In this document: positions 44,152 to 56,800 of the stretch, in pieces
Numbering within the stretch: position 1 is the first letter of the stretch
How the letters are laid out: each line of letters starts with the position of its first letter
Assembly (NCBI RefSeq): GCF_008831285.2
Contig: NC_045146.1
Location: forward strand, 13,345,289 to 13,409,288
DNA length: 64,000 nt
Source: Nymphaea colorata
Lineage: Eukaryota > Streptophyta > Magnoliopsida > Nymphaeales > Nymphaeaceae
Reading direction: 5' to 3'
The notes under the pieces: model-generated
Database searches by the model: none
The model's input: the letters and a program-made list of their open reading frames with translations, nothing else
Told to the model about the DNA's origin: nothing
Made by a program: the position numbers and the translations under genes

Positions 44152-46127
44152 AGAGAGAGAGAGAGCGAGAAAGAGAGAGAGACGTGGCATTTCCAACGTC
44201 ATAGAGGCGGATTGACTCATCGTCGCTAGCAGTAACCAAATAATTTGCTGTCCTGTGGAAGTCCAGTGAACTGATCTTGCAATTCTAGGAATACCAACAT
44301 GAATGTTAGAAGTACAATTTTATATCGGGTTGATGAATAATACATGAAATCTACAGTCTATGCACATTACTTAAGAATCTATGATCCATATAGAATGAAA
44401 TTTTGACCGAGACAATAAGGACATAAATTTCCCAGGCATCAGTAGTCAAAATGTTCATATAAAAAGAAACAATCATGTTATACTCTCATTAGCAAGCGGT
44501 GCCGGCCTTTATCATGTGTTTCTCCTGAAATGTTAGAATGCAAAAGGAGCTTGCACAAGGACATTGTCGCTAAGGCCCTAAGCAACATTTAGATTGAGTC
44601 CTGAAACTGTTTCCCATTCGCACGATTAGTCAATTAGCATTCCATGTTGCTATGGTACCAGCAGTCTAAAATCAAAATACCCTCAGTTGTTTTGAAAGAA
44701 CTTTATCCTACTTTTTTGTATCAAGGACATTGAAAGTGAAAGATTTACATAGCAGAACAATAAATGGTCGCACCACTTGATATTAAAAGAAACTCAGAGA
44801 CGCTAAATGCAAGTACTTGTCCAATCAAAACTAATAATCTGCTAGATAGGTATTTGCTCAAGAAGTCACGCCGCATATTAAGTCACAGGTGATAGTGTCA
44901 ACTACCCTTTGTTTAAAACTTCAACACCTCGCTACCATGAAACTCCTTTCCAGTGATGCACCACCCTATTCTCCATAACCAAATTACTCATCAGACCTGG
45001 TCTTCAATCTAGCAACACCAAACTCGCATGCTACTACATATACAATCAGCAATCTGATTCACAAGAGGAAACTTCAGAATACTGAGTACTTTTAGATGAT
45101 TCTGGTTCACATTTGTAGTATTGGCATCGCTGGCTCACCAAAAGCATACGGTTGTTTAAATTTATTAAAAAATTTAACTAAAGCTTCCTATTCCTAAAAT
45201 GAAAGCACTGTTTTCTAATGCAAGACGTCTGCTTTGTAATTCGTTTTGTTGCTTAATGTCGCCCTCAATTGTTATCTCCTAACAACTGAATTTAGCGATA
45301 GTGGTCCTAGGAATCGTGCATACAAATATCAATTTATTGTCACATTCATAAGCATTGTTGTATAAATAATGAAGAAATGACCAACAGCCACTACAATCAA
45401 AATCACAAATCTAGATTGAAACGAGGAAATAAAGGGTTGAATAGTTAATAGTTAAAATCAACAAAGAAAAGAAATGCAATAATTGAGCAGAGATGGAATG
45501 CTATATTTGCTAATGTCAACGTGACCTGTAACCATATTTTCGAGTCACCCAGTGCATAAGAATTGGCTAGTGGATCTCACAAACTCACAGCACAAGACAG
45601 TTTTAAGAAAAACCAATGAAAGAACCCAAACAATTAAGCAGTGTCCATAGAAACCAAGATTTACATATGCCTACATCCAGATGTTCCTCTTTCACGAGGG
45701 AGAAAGTCCCACATTTCAAACCGAAAAATGGAATAAACATAGAAAAAGGAGTGGCAGGCGACGGAAGGAGATGAGAAATGCGACTCACATAATCTCTGAA
45801 GATCAAGCCCACATCCATGCATTGCAAAACCTCCTCCGTCAACTCCACCGAAATCTTCTCCTCTCTTTCTAGTTGACCCCCTTCATTCCCACCAACAACA
45901 TCAAGGAAGAGGTCAAAAAAAGAAAAGCACGTCACCGAGGCGACGGAGCAAGGAAGAAGAAGAAGAAAGAAGAAGAAGAAAGAAGAAGAAGAAGAAAAAG
46001 AAGAAGAAGAAGAAGAAAGAAGAAGAAGAAGAAGAAGAAGAAGAAGAAGAAGAAGAAAACCCTAGCAAAAAGAACCAAAAGGTGCAGAAAACCGATAGAA
46101 AGAAAACCCAAATCTCTCACCTGGCAT
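41852..46127 (-). CDS. WD40-repeat protein, Swd2/S2Lb-like COMPASS subunit
   Basis: Eleven minus-strand coding exons: 46121-46127, 45789-45868, 44184-44284, 43974-44074, 43822-43888, 43642-43741, 43438-43554, 43229-43366, 42942-43026, 42197-42246 and 41852-41995. All are GT-AG, phases close, and they give 329 residues. The protein starts MPEREEKISVELTEEVLQCM and folds as a seven-bladed propeller (LVTASDDESIRLYD, FISGSLDRTVLLWDQR, VISGSGNGSVHAW). Residues such as RGRPAVAYDDQGLVFAIAF mark the Swd2/WDR82 family, and the N-terminus fits the plant S2Lb (At5g66240) branch. That protein belongs to COMPASS-type H3K4 methyltransferase complexes and promotes transcription-linked H3K4me3. It acts in the nucleus. 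The first exon has only seven coding bases, and the next intron holds a long TTC repeat. Confidence 0.9.
43089..43126. repeat. (CT)n microsatellite in a WD40-gene intron
   Basis: About 19 CT units lying in the intron between 43026 and 43229. On the sense strand it reads (AG)n. Confidence 0.95.
44100..44176. repeat. Compound (CA)n(GA)n(G)n microsatellite at an exon edge
   Basis: CA, GA and poly-G runs lie directly beside the 44184 exon end. On the sense strand the intron begins GTCTCTCTCT, so the donor site itself runs into the repeat. The donor (CAC followed by gtctct) is weaker than the consensus. Confidence 0.85.
45949..46059. repeat. (GAA)n tract in the first WD40-gene intron
   Basis: About 110 bases of GAA with minor interruptions, reading as (TTC)n on the sense strand of the first intron. 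CT- and TTC-rich tracts near plant promoters and leaders are often associated with expression. Open frames made of Lys/Glu or Phe/Leu runs here are artefacts. Confidence 0.95.
46057..46064 (-). promoter_or_regulatory. Telo-box
   Basis: AAACCCTA (sense-strand TAGGGTTT) beside the TTC tract near the WD40 gene's start. Telo-boxes mark promoters of many plant housekeeping and ribosome-related genes. Here it falls inside the proposed first intron. Confidence 0.45.
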
Positions 46128-46129
46128 GA

Positions 46130-46870
46130 TTCCGAGATCTCAACCAGAGAAAAGCGCGCTCAAGCCACAGACAAACAGAGAGGGAGCCTTCTATGATGCT
46201 ATCTGTTCTCCGTGGCGGGACACAAGAAACGGAAAGACCCCGGTGCGGGCTTAAATACCCGGTTACGGTTTACCGCCTCCATCCGGGTCGAACTCCTGAA
46301 CCGACCTTGATACCGGTTCTAAAAGAATCGAGTCGAAATCAGGCTTGTTGAGGAGTATGCTGGTTATTCAACCTGGCTCGGTTCGGCTTGGTTGACAATT
46401 GTTATTTGTTAGTACAATATTATCGTTTTATTATTTTAAAAAATTAATAATTATTTTAATCAAACATATTGAGAAATTTGAGTCGATGTCGAATGAATAC
46501 AACCCGGTAGCCCGAACGAATCTTCGATCTTTCAACGAGTTTGGTATTTAGATCTTAGATACCGAGCTCAGATCGGCTATAACAGGTCTCCTCTTGACAT
46601 CCAACCCGGGCTCCGACTGGTTGAAAGAAATTAAGATGATAGATTATAAGAACAAGTACCAAACTTTTCATACATGGAAAGCAAATTCATATGCAATACA
46701 ACTTGCAGATCTCAACAATGGCTGTAGTGACTGTAATAGGTATTTGGGTTCATGGGGTCTCGAGGCATGACTTATTTCAACGTATCAATGCATGAAAAGA
46801 GGCGGCCGAATGCAAGCCTAACTGACTAGAAGTTAACAGATTTTCAGCTGAAGATATTGGCTAACATGTG
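46130..46870. other. WD40 gene promoter and repeat-like DNA
   Basis: Immediately upstream of 46127 is a GC-balanced stretch suitable as leader and core promoter. From about 46340 to 46610, phrases such as GGCTCGGTTCGGCTTGG and CTCTTGACATCCAACCCGG resemble degenerate ends of hAT-type MITEs. No gene was seen. Confidence 0.35.
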
Positions 46871-46876
46871 ACTAAA

Positions 46877-47251
46877 TTACTGAAGCTGCAACTCCGCAGG
46901 AACATCACCTTCATCTCCACCACCATTGTCATGGCCACTGGTTGCCTGATCCACTTCCGGCGACACCGCCGACTTATTAAAGAACTCTATGCAATCTGCA
47001 ATTGCCTCGTTGTAGTGAGAGTCCGGCCGGCATTGCCATTCCCCGTCGCCAGGACAGACTCGGGTCTCACTGCACTTGGAAATGGCAGACAGCATGATCA
47101 GCCTAAACAGGACCCCTCTCAGCCTCTCCCATACTGAGAATGGAGATACACCAGTGCGTTTCAGCAGAGGCATGCAGAGGCTCCCCTTCATGCTTCTTCC
47201 TTCCCTCTTCCCTCTCTGTCTCTGCAATTTCCCCTCTTCCCCGCAATCCAT
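46877..47251 (-). CDS. Small plant-specific protein with NEAIADC motif, copy 1
   Basis: A single-exon 124-residue protein starting at the ATG at 47251. A TATAAATA box lies just upstream (about 47284-47292), giving a short leader. The N-terminal half is basic. The C-terminal half holds HYNEAIADCIEFFNKSAVSP, followed by an acidic, glycine-rich end. The motif matches a family of short plant proteins that databases sometimes name josephin-like, though no Josephin protease domain is visible. Function is unknown. A paralogue in opposite orientation lies 6 kb away at 53495. Confidence 0.65.
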   Translation of the reverse strand: MDCGEEGKLQRQRGKREGRSMKGSLCMPLLKRTGVSPFSVWERLRGVLFRLIMLSAISKCSETRVCPGDGEWQCRPDSHYNEAIADCIEFFNKSAVSPEVDQATSGHDNGGGDEGDVPAELQLQ

Positions 47252-47259
47252 GTTTCTTC

Positions 47260-50200
47260 TGTCACTTGTACCGGGGAATTACAGATATTTATATGGAGTT
47301 GCATGGCCTTGTTCACATGGGGACATGTGAAATGCCTTCAATTTTTTATTTCTCCTCTTTCATTACCGGTTTTTAAATTCAAAAACCTCAATCAACCGAC
47401 TTTTAAATTGACAGTTTGTGGGTGGGATTGGCTTACACAGTGGCTTCATAGCAACAAATTCCACCAAATTAAACATTGGTAACTATGAGCGCGTTTGGTT
47501 TCCAAGGAACTAAGATCTCATTTAACGTGGAACCCACTTTAAATTCCTGGTTCTACAAACTGCAGCATTAGGCACCACGAATTTAAGAGATGCGTTACTC
47601 CTGAATTTCAAAAGGGTTCTGCATTGAGGTCCGTAAATTATGCAAGGATTACAAATCAATGTAAGATCCCTGTTAAGGATCATAAATATAGGAGATCCTA
47701 GGATTTGAGAACCCAAGATCTCATATCAGCTGGAACATGAGATTAGAGGTAATTAAACACCCCTTAAGAAAAGTTCAAGGCTTAATGATTGAAAAGAAGA
47801 AGATGAAGTTCATCAAAAACGTCATTTACCGTGCACCATCAAGCTTCTACGGGCAGAGAAGTTTGCGCCAGAAAGATGAAGGCAGCTTTTTCTATTGAAA
47901 TCAACAGATATACTGTATAAAATCTTATCCACGGATTTTTTTTTTTTTTTCATCAGAGAAGATGGTGGGACATATGTGGGCTTTCTTCTTAAGTTTTCCA
48001 GATTTGTTTTTCTTTTAAGACAATATTCTTTCTTTTAAATATGGAATTCTTATCTTCTTTCAAATCAATCAAGCTCCGGAGATAGTTGGATAAAAAGTCT
48101 GGGGAATAATAGAATTGCATCAGGAGACACATTTTCTCATGAACAGACAAGGCTAAGTTCAAACTCCTCATATATTAAGTTTCAGATAATCCACCAGATT
48201 GACTACCACTATGATATAGGCCTGTGTCGACAATCATTGCCATGCAGAAGACATCTACTGGTCCAAGTCATCTGTTTATTGCAGTTGGATGAGATCCCAC
48301 AGTGTTATGAAGATAGGGAATGTAGAATCCGCTCTCATATGAACTGAGCCATCCATATATAATCTTGGGTATATTGTGAGGAATGCAGATCAAGTTACTT
48401 GGTGGTATCTTCTGCCAAAAGTAGTTTTCGTTTCAGTCAATCACTGTAAACTGATCCGATCTGCTCTAGATCAACGTCAAGTTTCTCAATTACTCCTGTT
48501 TCCGACCCACCAAACAAAAGTAAGAAGTCTAGCTTCCATAAGAGCAGAAAGGAAACATGAACTTTTTCATCCAGAGTCCCAGGCTTCAAAGGGAAGTACA
48601 GCAAAATCAAGAACAGGGGCGCCCACGTAATTAGAATCACTTACACTGGCGAGCGTGGTAGCAGAGGGTCACCATACCTCAAAAAGTTTTGACATTGATC
48701 TCTACCAGACATGTGATTGTTAGCCATGGTGCAACCAATAAACAAAGAAAAGCCCATGGCACGATAATCTATGCTGCTTGTCGATTAACCATGGCAACTC
48801 TACTAGTACCTTTCTTCTTTTTCTTTTTGGGGAACCGTGCTTCTATAGCTTTGTGTTTGTTGTCTGCTCTACGATATCAATGGTTGTCCACTTATGGCGT
48901 TTAGAGAGTCGCCATGAGCTTGTGTTTTTTGCGGTATGTTTTTTTGCGGATTGTTTTTGTATTTAGGGGACCTCTTATCCCCAAATTTTGTTATATATTC
49001 CCATTTTATCGATAGAGAGTCGCCATGAGCTAATAAATGTGTCATTATCGTGTTTCATACAACGCCACTTGACCAAAGATTTCCCAGCATTAATTTGTTG
49101 TGTCTTGTAAATAAACAACCTACTTTGTGATTGCTCGACTAAGTTGCTTGGCTACTTATACATTTTGTTGCGTCGACTAGGAAGTTGTAGACAATGAAGA
49201 AATTATGTTCATCAGAGATATAACATAGTTGTCGTTGTTTTGTATGTAAACGAAGCGAGGAGTTGAATGCATTATACTGCAAACGTGGATTTGATTTAGT
49301 AGCCATGCAGCCGGGTCACTATCTTATTATGATGAGTAAATATTATACTTGGTAAAGATTCTTTGTTATATTCTTTTGTATGACGAAAAACCTGGCTGAA
49401 GTAGTTTTGTCTAGACATGTTTCTCTTGATCCGTTTTCGTTAGTCATCTGACTCATCTGTACATGCCATTGTTGCTTCATGTTCCTTTTGTCTTCCCCCT
49501 TCCCTTCTTTCTGACCATGCTTTGCGTTTTCCTTCTCCAACTACAACATCCATTTTATTGCCAGTAAAACTATTAAATAGTTTACAATAATTCTATTAAA
49601 GTCAGTTGATGGGATCCAGATTGAATTAAGCTGTTTCTCTTTCGAATTGCAAAAATTAGAAGTTTGAATTATTCAAAAACCCAAAAAAAGTAAAAACAAG
49701 AAAAAAGGTTCACAAATTCCTCAAGTCCTGTTAAAAGAATATGAAAAAGAAGCGAGGAGTGATTTCTGTAGTCCAATCAATCTGAAACACAATTAATATT
49801 ATTAAATAACAATATCGTAAAATACTTGAATATAATTAAATATGTAAGCTGAATACTATAATCAGACTTTACACCTCTGTCACTATTTCGATTCGGACTG
49901 CCGGGAATCAATTTTTTTCGGAATTACCAGATCTTCTGAAGTTTACAGGTTGACGAATTTATCAAAGGTATAACACCATATCTTCCTCTCCAATGAAAGA
50001 GGATCTGCCCTGTTATTAAATTAGACATTTTCAGACAAAGCTGGTGTAAGACACTTAGTTTGCTTTCCTTATAGGCTTGTACCATGTTGATGCCAGTCCA
50101 ACACATAAATCTTAATCAAATTGTTCTGAGAATATTTAACAAAATTTTTTCTCAATCACATTTTTTTAATTGGTTCACTCAAGTTTCACAGCTAGGCGTA

Positions 50201-53200
50201 TTGGCCACACGCAATCAATATTCATTTTTCCCAGGTAGCCCAGTGAAGATGGTTGGAGGATGGTAGCTGTTTATGTGGCTTTTTCTGGCATTCATTGATT
50301 TTTTTTTTCTGACTTGCGTTGTCGTTTTTGCTCTCTGTTTCTTGATTTGTGCACAGGGAAATGGGCACCAGGAGGGTCTGGCTCATGCAGCAAGATAGTG
50401 CATGTGTCATCGTCCATTTTGATCAACACTCTGGAAAATGGGCAGCCAAATGACAAAACTCAGAAGATTGCATAATTGATGTTGTCCCATGCAGAGGAAA
50501 TTACAATGCAGAATGTTAAGGACCGAATGGTGTTTGGTGTATGAATTTTAATAACTCTCTCCTCTCCCACTCTCTCTCTTACAGACACACACACATGCAA
50601 ATGCAAATGCAAATGCAAATGCATGCATTTTTTTCTTTTCAGAGTCGAGGGGAGTAGGAAACATATGGATCAAAATAGTTTGTGGAAGACTTACCTAACC
50701 TCAACAATTGTTATGTTTCCAATGATCAAAGGAGGCCAGATAGATCCATTGTGAAAGTTTCAAAATTTTTGTTTTAAAACTAGAACAAGAAAGAAGCTTC
50801 CATCACTAGCTGCACATTAGCAAGTTCTAGTTTGTGCAGTCTGCCTCCGAGGATTTTCCCTCATCAACTGAGCATACATTCAGCTTGAAAAATCCAAACT
50901 GCATTTGCCATGGAAGGCTAAAACCGTTCGCTTCTAGCTCAACTCATCCTCGATAATTCCGTAAAACTTTTCTCATTCACAAAAAATGAACTGTTCAATT
51001 GGGGAAATCAGTAGTTACGAAAAACTGTGAGCTGCCAGATGTAAAGTCTACTCTGTCTGGTATTAAAGGGGATGGTAGGACAGGAACCGAAGGGTTTCCG
51101 ATAGCCTTTACTCTCAAGAACATTAGCAGATTGCGGGGCATTTTGTCTCAAAAGAAGTGACTGATTTCTTGTTCAAAGGGTGCTGCACGAAGCGTGCCAT
51201 TCTCTGTGCACAGCAAGCAAGAGGGCATGAGTTCTTTTGGACCAAGACTGGGGAAGATATTGAAACAGAGATGTTCACAGAATTACCCAACTGATTGGAG
51301 TCTTATTTGCCTGTTGGTCTGGAAGGTCCAAGTTGAATGTCTAGCGAACAAGCAAGGAAAGGAAGGTGTAAGGTAAGACGGCAGAGATTCAGAGTTCATG
51401 TGGAGTGGAAATGTTACAGTACGCCAGATATGAGATAGATCTTCAAAAGGACATGGATATTTTTTCAAAGGGAGATTAAATTAAGAAGAATGCATCACAT
51501 ATCATGCTTATACCCAAAACTATATATGAAGCAGGAAAACTAGAGGAGGTAGAACTATTGCACTCTGAAACTACATTTCAAAGTTATTGTAGAACGTTGT
51601 TGTCAGGTTTTCAATATGGCACCTAAGTTAGCCTTATGAGAAAGTTCTCCCAAAGTAAAGCCATCAAATATTAAGTTTGAAGACGATTTTGACTCAGGCT
51701 TCCTACTTCTCACTTCCCTTCTTGTGTTTCCGCTTACTAGTGATCTTGGTAACTAATGGGTGTCATCAACTCGAAGTGCGGAAAAATATTGACTTGCCTG
51801 TGTGTCAGATTTCTTCAGAAATGATTGTCCTGAGATTGAACTGTAGGCCGAACTCACTGTACATCTCGCAGGAAGTGGGATTTTCTTGAATCCCTTTCAA
51901 AGCAACTCTCCACACCCGTGGTCTTGTTCGCACTCGATGGGACGAACTATCTTCTATGTTTCATCGCGAAGTTGAAAAAATGTTGATCCTTCCATCTGCA
52001 CCTCATAATCACTTTAGAGTTTATACTATATTGATTCAATTCACCATCTGCTTCAGTACGCTACACTCAGACCTGTCATCTACTTCGGAACAAATTTCTG
52101 TTCTCATGATGGTTAGCAAGTGGTTGTAATTTCTGAACTTAGGTTGGTCTCTCACTCAACTTTGTGTTGAATATTATAAAAAGGACTGCTATTCAGGTGT
52201 CAGAGAAGGCAACTGATAATGGCGAAGATTCTAGGTGATGCAAGACAGACTGATACCGACGATAATTCTGTTAAAATATCGTACAGTAAAGAAAGTGATA
52301 AGATCATGGGGAGGACTATAAATTGTATCAACGGGGATTTGAAAAATACATACTGAAAAGCTTTTTCTTTTGCTTCCATTTCCTGTTTCTTGCGTTCAGC
52401 GATGCTGTCTTCATTTTTTGGATATGCAGTTGTACAACTTGAGTGGTAGTCTGTCTAGTCCTTGACTAGAGCTGTCTTAACGAGTCACGGAAGGGGTAAA
52501 ACCCAGGTTGGTGAAATTTTTAACGTTCATGGCTCATCCCCAATTCATGAACATGAATAGACTTATGAGCCATCCATCCATTGCTGAACCAATTGCAGAA
52601 GAGGACCTTACAATAACAAAGAGGATTGATTCACTTCAGAGGATCGAGAATTAAGAATGAGGCTGAAAGAGGCAGAAGACATGAGATGGAAATATAGATG
52701 CCTTAGGTGTCCTGTATAGATTATACTCACAAAAAAACTTCCTCGGGTTTTAGAGACAGTTTTTCTCGGTATGATTAAGAAAACCAGAAAAAACAGTAAA
52801 AATAAGGTAAATTTTAAAAATCTAAGAAAAAATAAAATAAGTGATAAACTAATAACACAAACATAAAAGTAAATTTGCAACAAATAAAAATTTTAAAAAC
52901 ACGAAAAAAGAGTTAAAAAAAACGTTGTTTTTTAAGTTTTAAACGGCAAATTTATTTATCATGTTTTTTTTTGTGTTTTCTTCGAAAAACGTATTCTCTG
53001 TGACTATATATTATAGAGATGGATCCGAGTCGTATAATCTGGCATCTGGACATTCAGGGCCTATGGGGTCCAAACCCAATAATTCCTGCATCTTCCCCTA
53101 ATTATTTTCTTCCGTTTGTTTATTAAAAAAGTTACCACAGTACATTTTTGCACAAAGCATTCCATGTTTAATTTATTAACCGATCTCTTTTGAACATGAC

Positions 53201-53400
53201 AAAAGAGAACCACTTTTTTCAACTTTTACCTACTTTAAGGGGCAGATAGAACCAATCATATGACTTTCGCTTTTGTTATTCCACTGTAAATAATCATCTT
53301 GGTCCCCTTACATCATTCACATCCATTTCCGCGAGAGGTCGGCAGAAACATCGAAGTTGCCTTTAATTTTTTAGTCTGAACAGTCCCAACCTATCTTCCC
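47260..53400. other. Gene-poor 6-kb interval
   Basis: Contains the promoter of the 46.9-kb gene, including a TATAAATA box at about 47284-47292. At 47490-47760 there is a probable MITE-like segment (GCGCGTTTGGTTTCC at one end, AATTAAACACCCCTT at the other). At 50594-50622 there is a short (ATGCAA)n repeat. Several 60-80 codon frames show no recognisable domain. No gene is supported. Confidence 0.4.
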
Positions 53401-53411
53401 TTTGAGCTCAA

Positions 53412-53420
53412 TATATAAAT
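53412..53420 (+). promoter_or_regulatory. TATA box of the NEAIADC-motif gene, copy 2
   Basis: TATATAAAT lies about 75 bases upstream of the ATG at 53495. A (GA)n tract at 53446-53472 falls in the resulting leader. The spacing fits a plant core promoter. Confidence 0.5.
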
Positions 53421-53440
53421 GTGACCATCCTCCTTGCATC

Positions 53441-53476
<36 letters not shown>

Positions 53477-53494
53477 AAGAGGTTCAGTTTGGAA

Positions 53495-53818
53495 ATGTAT
53501 AGCAGAGGGAGCTTAGTCAAACAAGTGAGAGAAGAGAGAAGGATAGGTGCACACAAGTTGAGTCTGTCACCCACGAAATTGTTGGGTCGAGCAAGGAAAG
53601 CACTCTCCAGGTTCATATTTTCACTGCCCAGAAGATGGCGAACAGATTCTGACAGGAGATCAGTCGGCCACAGTGTTGCTGCTAAGGCTTTCCATAGTCC
53701 CTGCCACTACTCATCAATTTCACACCGCAATGAAGCCATTGCAGACTGCGTTGAGTTCTTCAATCAGTCTTTCAAGAGTGGTGCAGGGACTAGCCATGAA
53801 GGGAGCGACATGGTCTAA
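53495..53818 (+). CDS. Small plant-specific protein with NEAIADC motif, copy 2
   Basis: A single-exon 107-residue protein beginning MYSRGSLVKQVREERR from the ATG at 53495; the frame opens two codons earlier with TTG. The basic N-terminal part (SPTKLLGRARKALSRFIF) is typical of the family. The C-terminal HRNEAIADCVEFFNQSFKSG aligns with HYNEAIADCIEFFNKS of the 46.9-kb gene. The two share little else, so the duplication is old or the linker evolves fast. No catalytic domain is seen, and function and location are unknown. Confidence 0.65.
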   Translation: MYSRGSLVKQVREERRIGAHKLSLSPTKLLGRARKALSRFIFSLPRRWRTDSDRRSVGHSVAAKAFHSPCHYSSISHRNEAIADCVEFFNQSFKSGAGTSHEGSDMV

Positions 53819-53829
53819 CTCACCTTCAA

Positions 53830-56800
53830 GCCTAGCATCTTCTATACAGAGGACGTGTTTGGAGATATGGCAGCAAATTCAGAACTTTCATTTCAAATCC
53901 ATTAAAGTTGAACAAAGTTCCGACCAAATATGAGTAGCTACAAACACTCTTTTCCTTTCTTGATTTTGTCCATGATAGTATGTATGAAACTGAAAGAACG
54001 AGGGGCTCTCCATCTCCCTGTCACGCAACGAGTAACCATATCGTAGTTCTTGAAATTGGTTCTTGCTGCACTAGCTGATACTCAAAATCTCAGCCTGGTT
54101 TATATCTGAAATTGTACATATGAAACTACAAGTGTTAAGGAATGGAATATTTGTCGTCTGAACATATCTCTTGGCCAAAGTTCAAATCCTTGCAACCAGA
54201 CCCCTATGCAAAGAAAATCGAGCCATTCATATTTACTAACATGATTCAAAATTTCAAAATCCACCACCATCAAAGGAACATTCTAAATCACATTTTTATA
54301 GTTAAATTTGGTTAAAACAACTTTAAACATTGAGATCCAAATGATAATTTCAGCCTTTTAATGAACTAAAGTTTCAATCAATGCCCGCGAGGATCCTAGC
54401 ATAACTGGCCAGGTTAGCAAGCCAGTGAGAGCTTGGATGTTAGTTAGATTCTCATTGACACTACCCTTGTGAACTGCAACACTGTGGTGAACACTACTCT
54501 CAAGTTGAAAGAAGTAACTGTAAGTTCATCAAAGACTTCTCCAAACCAGGGCAGTGGGGTTCTCATCCTTTCACCCGAAGTTTCAATGGATTTAGTGATT
54601 ACGTGCTAGTCAATCATGATATAGTTTTAGTTTTGCCTCATGATGGATTAAACCTTCCGGACATGTTTTGGAATTTCAGCCAACATCCAGTGCTCAGCCA
54701 TAACCTGACAAGAAAAAGGAAAAAGATGGTCCTCATGTTTCAAGAAAAAAGATCCAAGCCTACCATCCAATCCCAAAGCGAGTCATATCATCACAATTTC
54801 ATTTGGTTGTCACTTCCATCTTCATCCTTATTATGGTCAAGCCTTACACCGACTAGCTGAAATCAGCATATTTTTTAAAAATGTATGGAGAAATTGGGGA
54901 CGGCGCATGCAAACAAAATGTCGTAATCTATTTTATGGGGAATAAAATGTTTTGGACAAGAACCTTCCTGTTAATGGAGTCAATGCTGAATTCTTCTTCC
55001 TGTTCTTCTGAATTTGTATTTGTCTCATTCAGTGTTTAGCTGCCGCTTCATCAAAGAAGAACAACTTACACTTGTCCTCATAACTTAAGCTGCTCAGCAA
55101 TAGAAAATGGTGAATAGAACACCTCTCTTCCTGCTTAATCTGCTCCATTAGAGAAGCCCAGTGTCTGGTCTGTTTCATTGTGAAATCAATTTCAATGGTT
55201 TTTTAACATCTCATCTGATTCATAATGACGATGATGGGGATGATCCGGCCTTTTTGCTTTCAAGCTCTCGAGATGTTGCTTTCAAGCTCTCAAGTTCTTC
55301 AACAAAGAGATAAGGCTTTGAATCTTTGATCTTCACTAGATTTCTTTAGCTACTTCTGTTTCGTCTGGTCTACCTCTGCTGCAATAGTGGCTAAGTACAT
55401 TTCCACCTTCATTTGAATGCACAAACACCTGAGCCGCTCAGATCAAGTACTGATTTGAAGGCAAAGAATAATATATTGTAGTTTGAATCGATCACCATCA
55501 TTGGTGTTCATCAGCACCAACTCAGGTGGAGTCACAAGTTGTAGTTTTATAGGATTTATAGAATGATATGCAACTAGTTGGGAGCTCAAATCAAGTGTCA
55601 TTTTGACGAGAAGGAAGGGATGTTTAACTTAGTTGGAAATCACAATTATTGGCAGTTTTCATGAGTACCACCATTGTAAGTGGAGGACCCAGAGGAAAGT
55701 ACTTTTTCACGACGGCGGTAGGGACAGATTTCAATTACCTAGTACTTCTAGGAATGTAAATGAGTCAGATACATCTGATCACTAATTCAATTTAAAATCC
55801 ATATAATTAGATTTGATAAAAAAAAACACTAATTGGATTGGGATTCGGTATGTTGGATCTGATAGAAATCTCACCAGATTACATATAAATGTTGGATCTT
55901 ATGTTGCGAAGTTGCTCTTGTAGATTCTCTCAGTCAAAGAATTTGTTTGATTTTGGAACCTCAGCAGCCTAGGTAGGTTCCAAATTGGTTTCATGCAGAG
56001 AACCAAACTGAACTAAATCAATAGAAGAAGAGTAATCCAGGTATGACATTGTCCGTTGGATGTAACTGGGTTTCGAGCCAGAAAACTCTGGCTAAGCGGC
56101 ACTAGTTATAAAATTTTAAAATTTTAAAAAATGAGAAAAATAATCCTTGTAAAACTAGAATTGGACCCCTTTATAAAAAAAAATTCTAGTTCCGCCCCTA
56201 CTTATACATGGAATTCAAGATTTATGAACCCTGAATTACATGTCCACCGGCTAACTTTCATGCCAATTAATGAGCTTCCCATCAATGCATATGAGGTATG
56301 GAAGGGACATTCAAGATCTCATTGGCTCGATCAGTAGAAGGATAGGTCGTATGCAGCTTTAGATCGTCACTTTATTCTCTTGAGTTGTTCTGTAATAATT
56401 GATGATTTTTACCATTTTCGCTCCCTTTGTTATCCATGGAGCAAGTACGCAAATTCTGCCCCGTCAAATTATAATGAAAAAGTTACAAAAAAGACGCATA
56501 ATGTTTAGCTCATAACAAATAACTGCTCAACTTTCAGAAGTTGATAAATAGATGTTTAACTTTTGAAATAAAACTCTCCAAGAGCTGCTCATTACATTCA
56601 ATATATATTAATATAAATTGATAAAAAGTATGAGCAGAGGTACCCATCAAATGGAGTGTTGTGTATCTATAGTTTACAATTCAGATGAGCAGCGCCCACA
56701 GGAATTGAACTGACAACTGGACTTTCAGCGGAGCTAAGTCCTTTGAGATAGAAAGGTTGTTGAAAGAGTCAGAAGGTCTGATAGAATCTGAAGTTGTAAT

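Noticed and set aside
45873-46196. Frames with long Lys/Glu and Phe/Leu runs
   Set aside because: They are products of the GAA repeat inside the proposed first intron of the WD40 gene.
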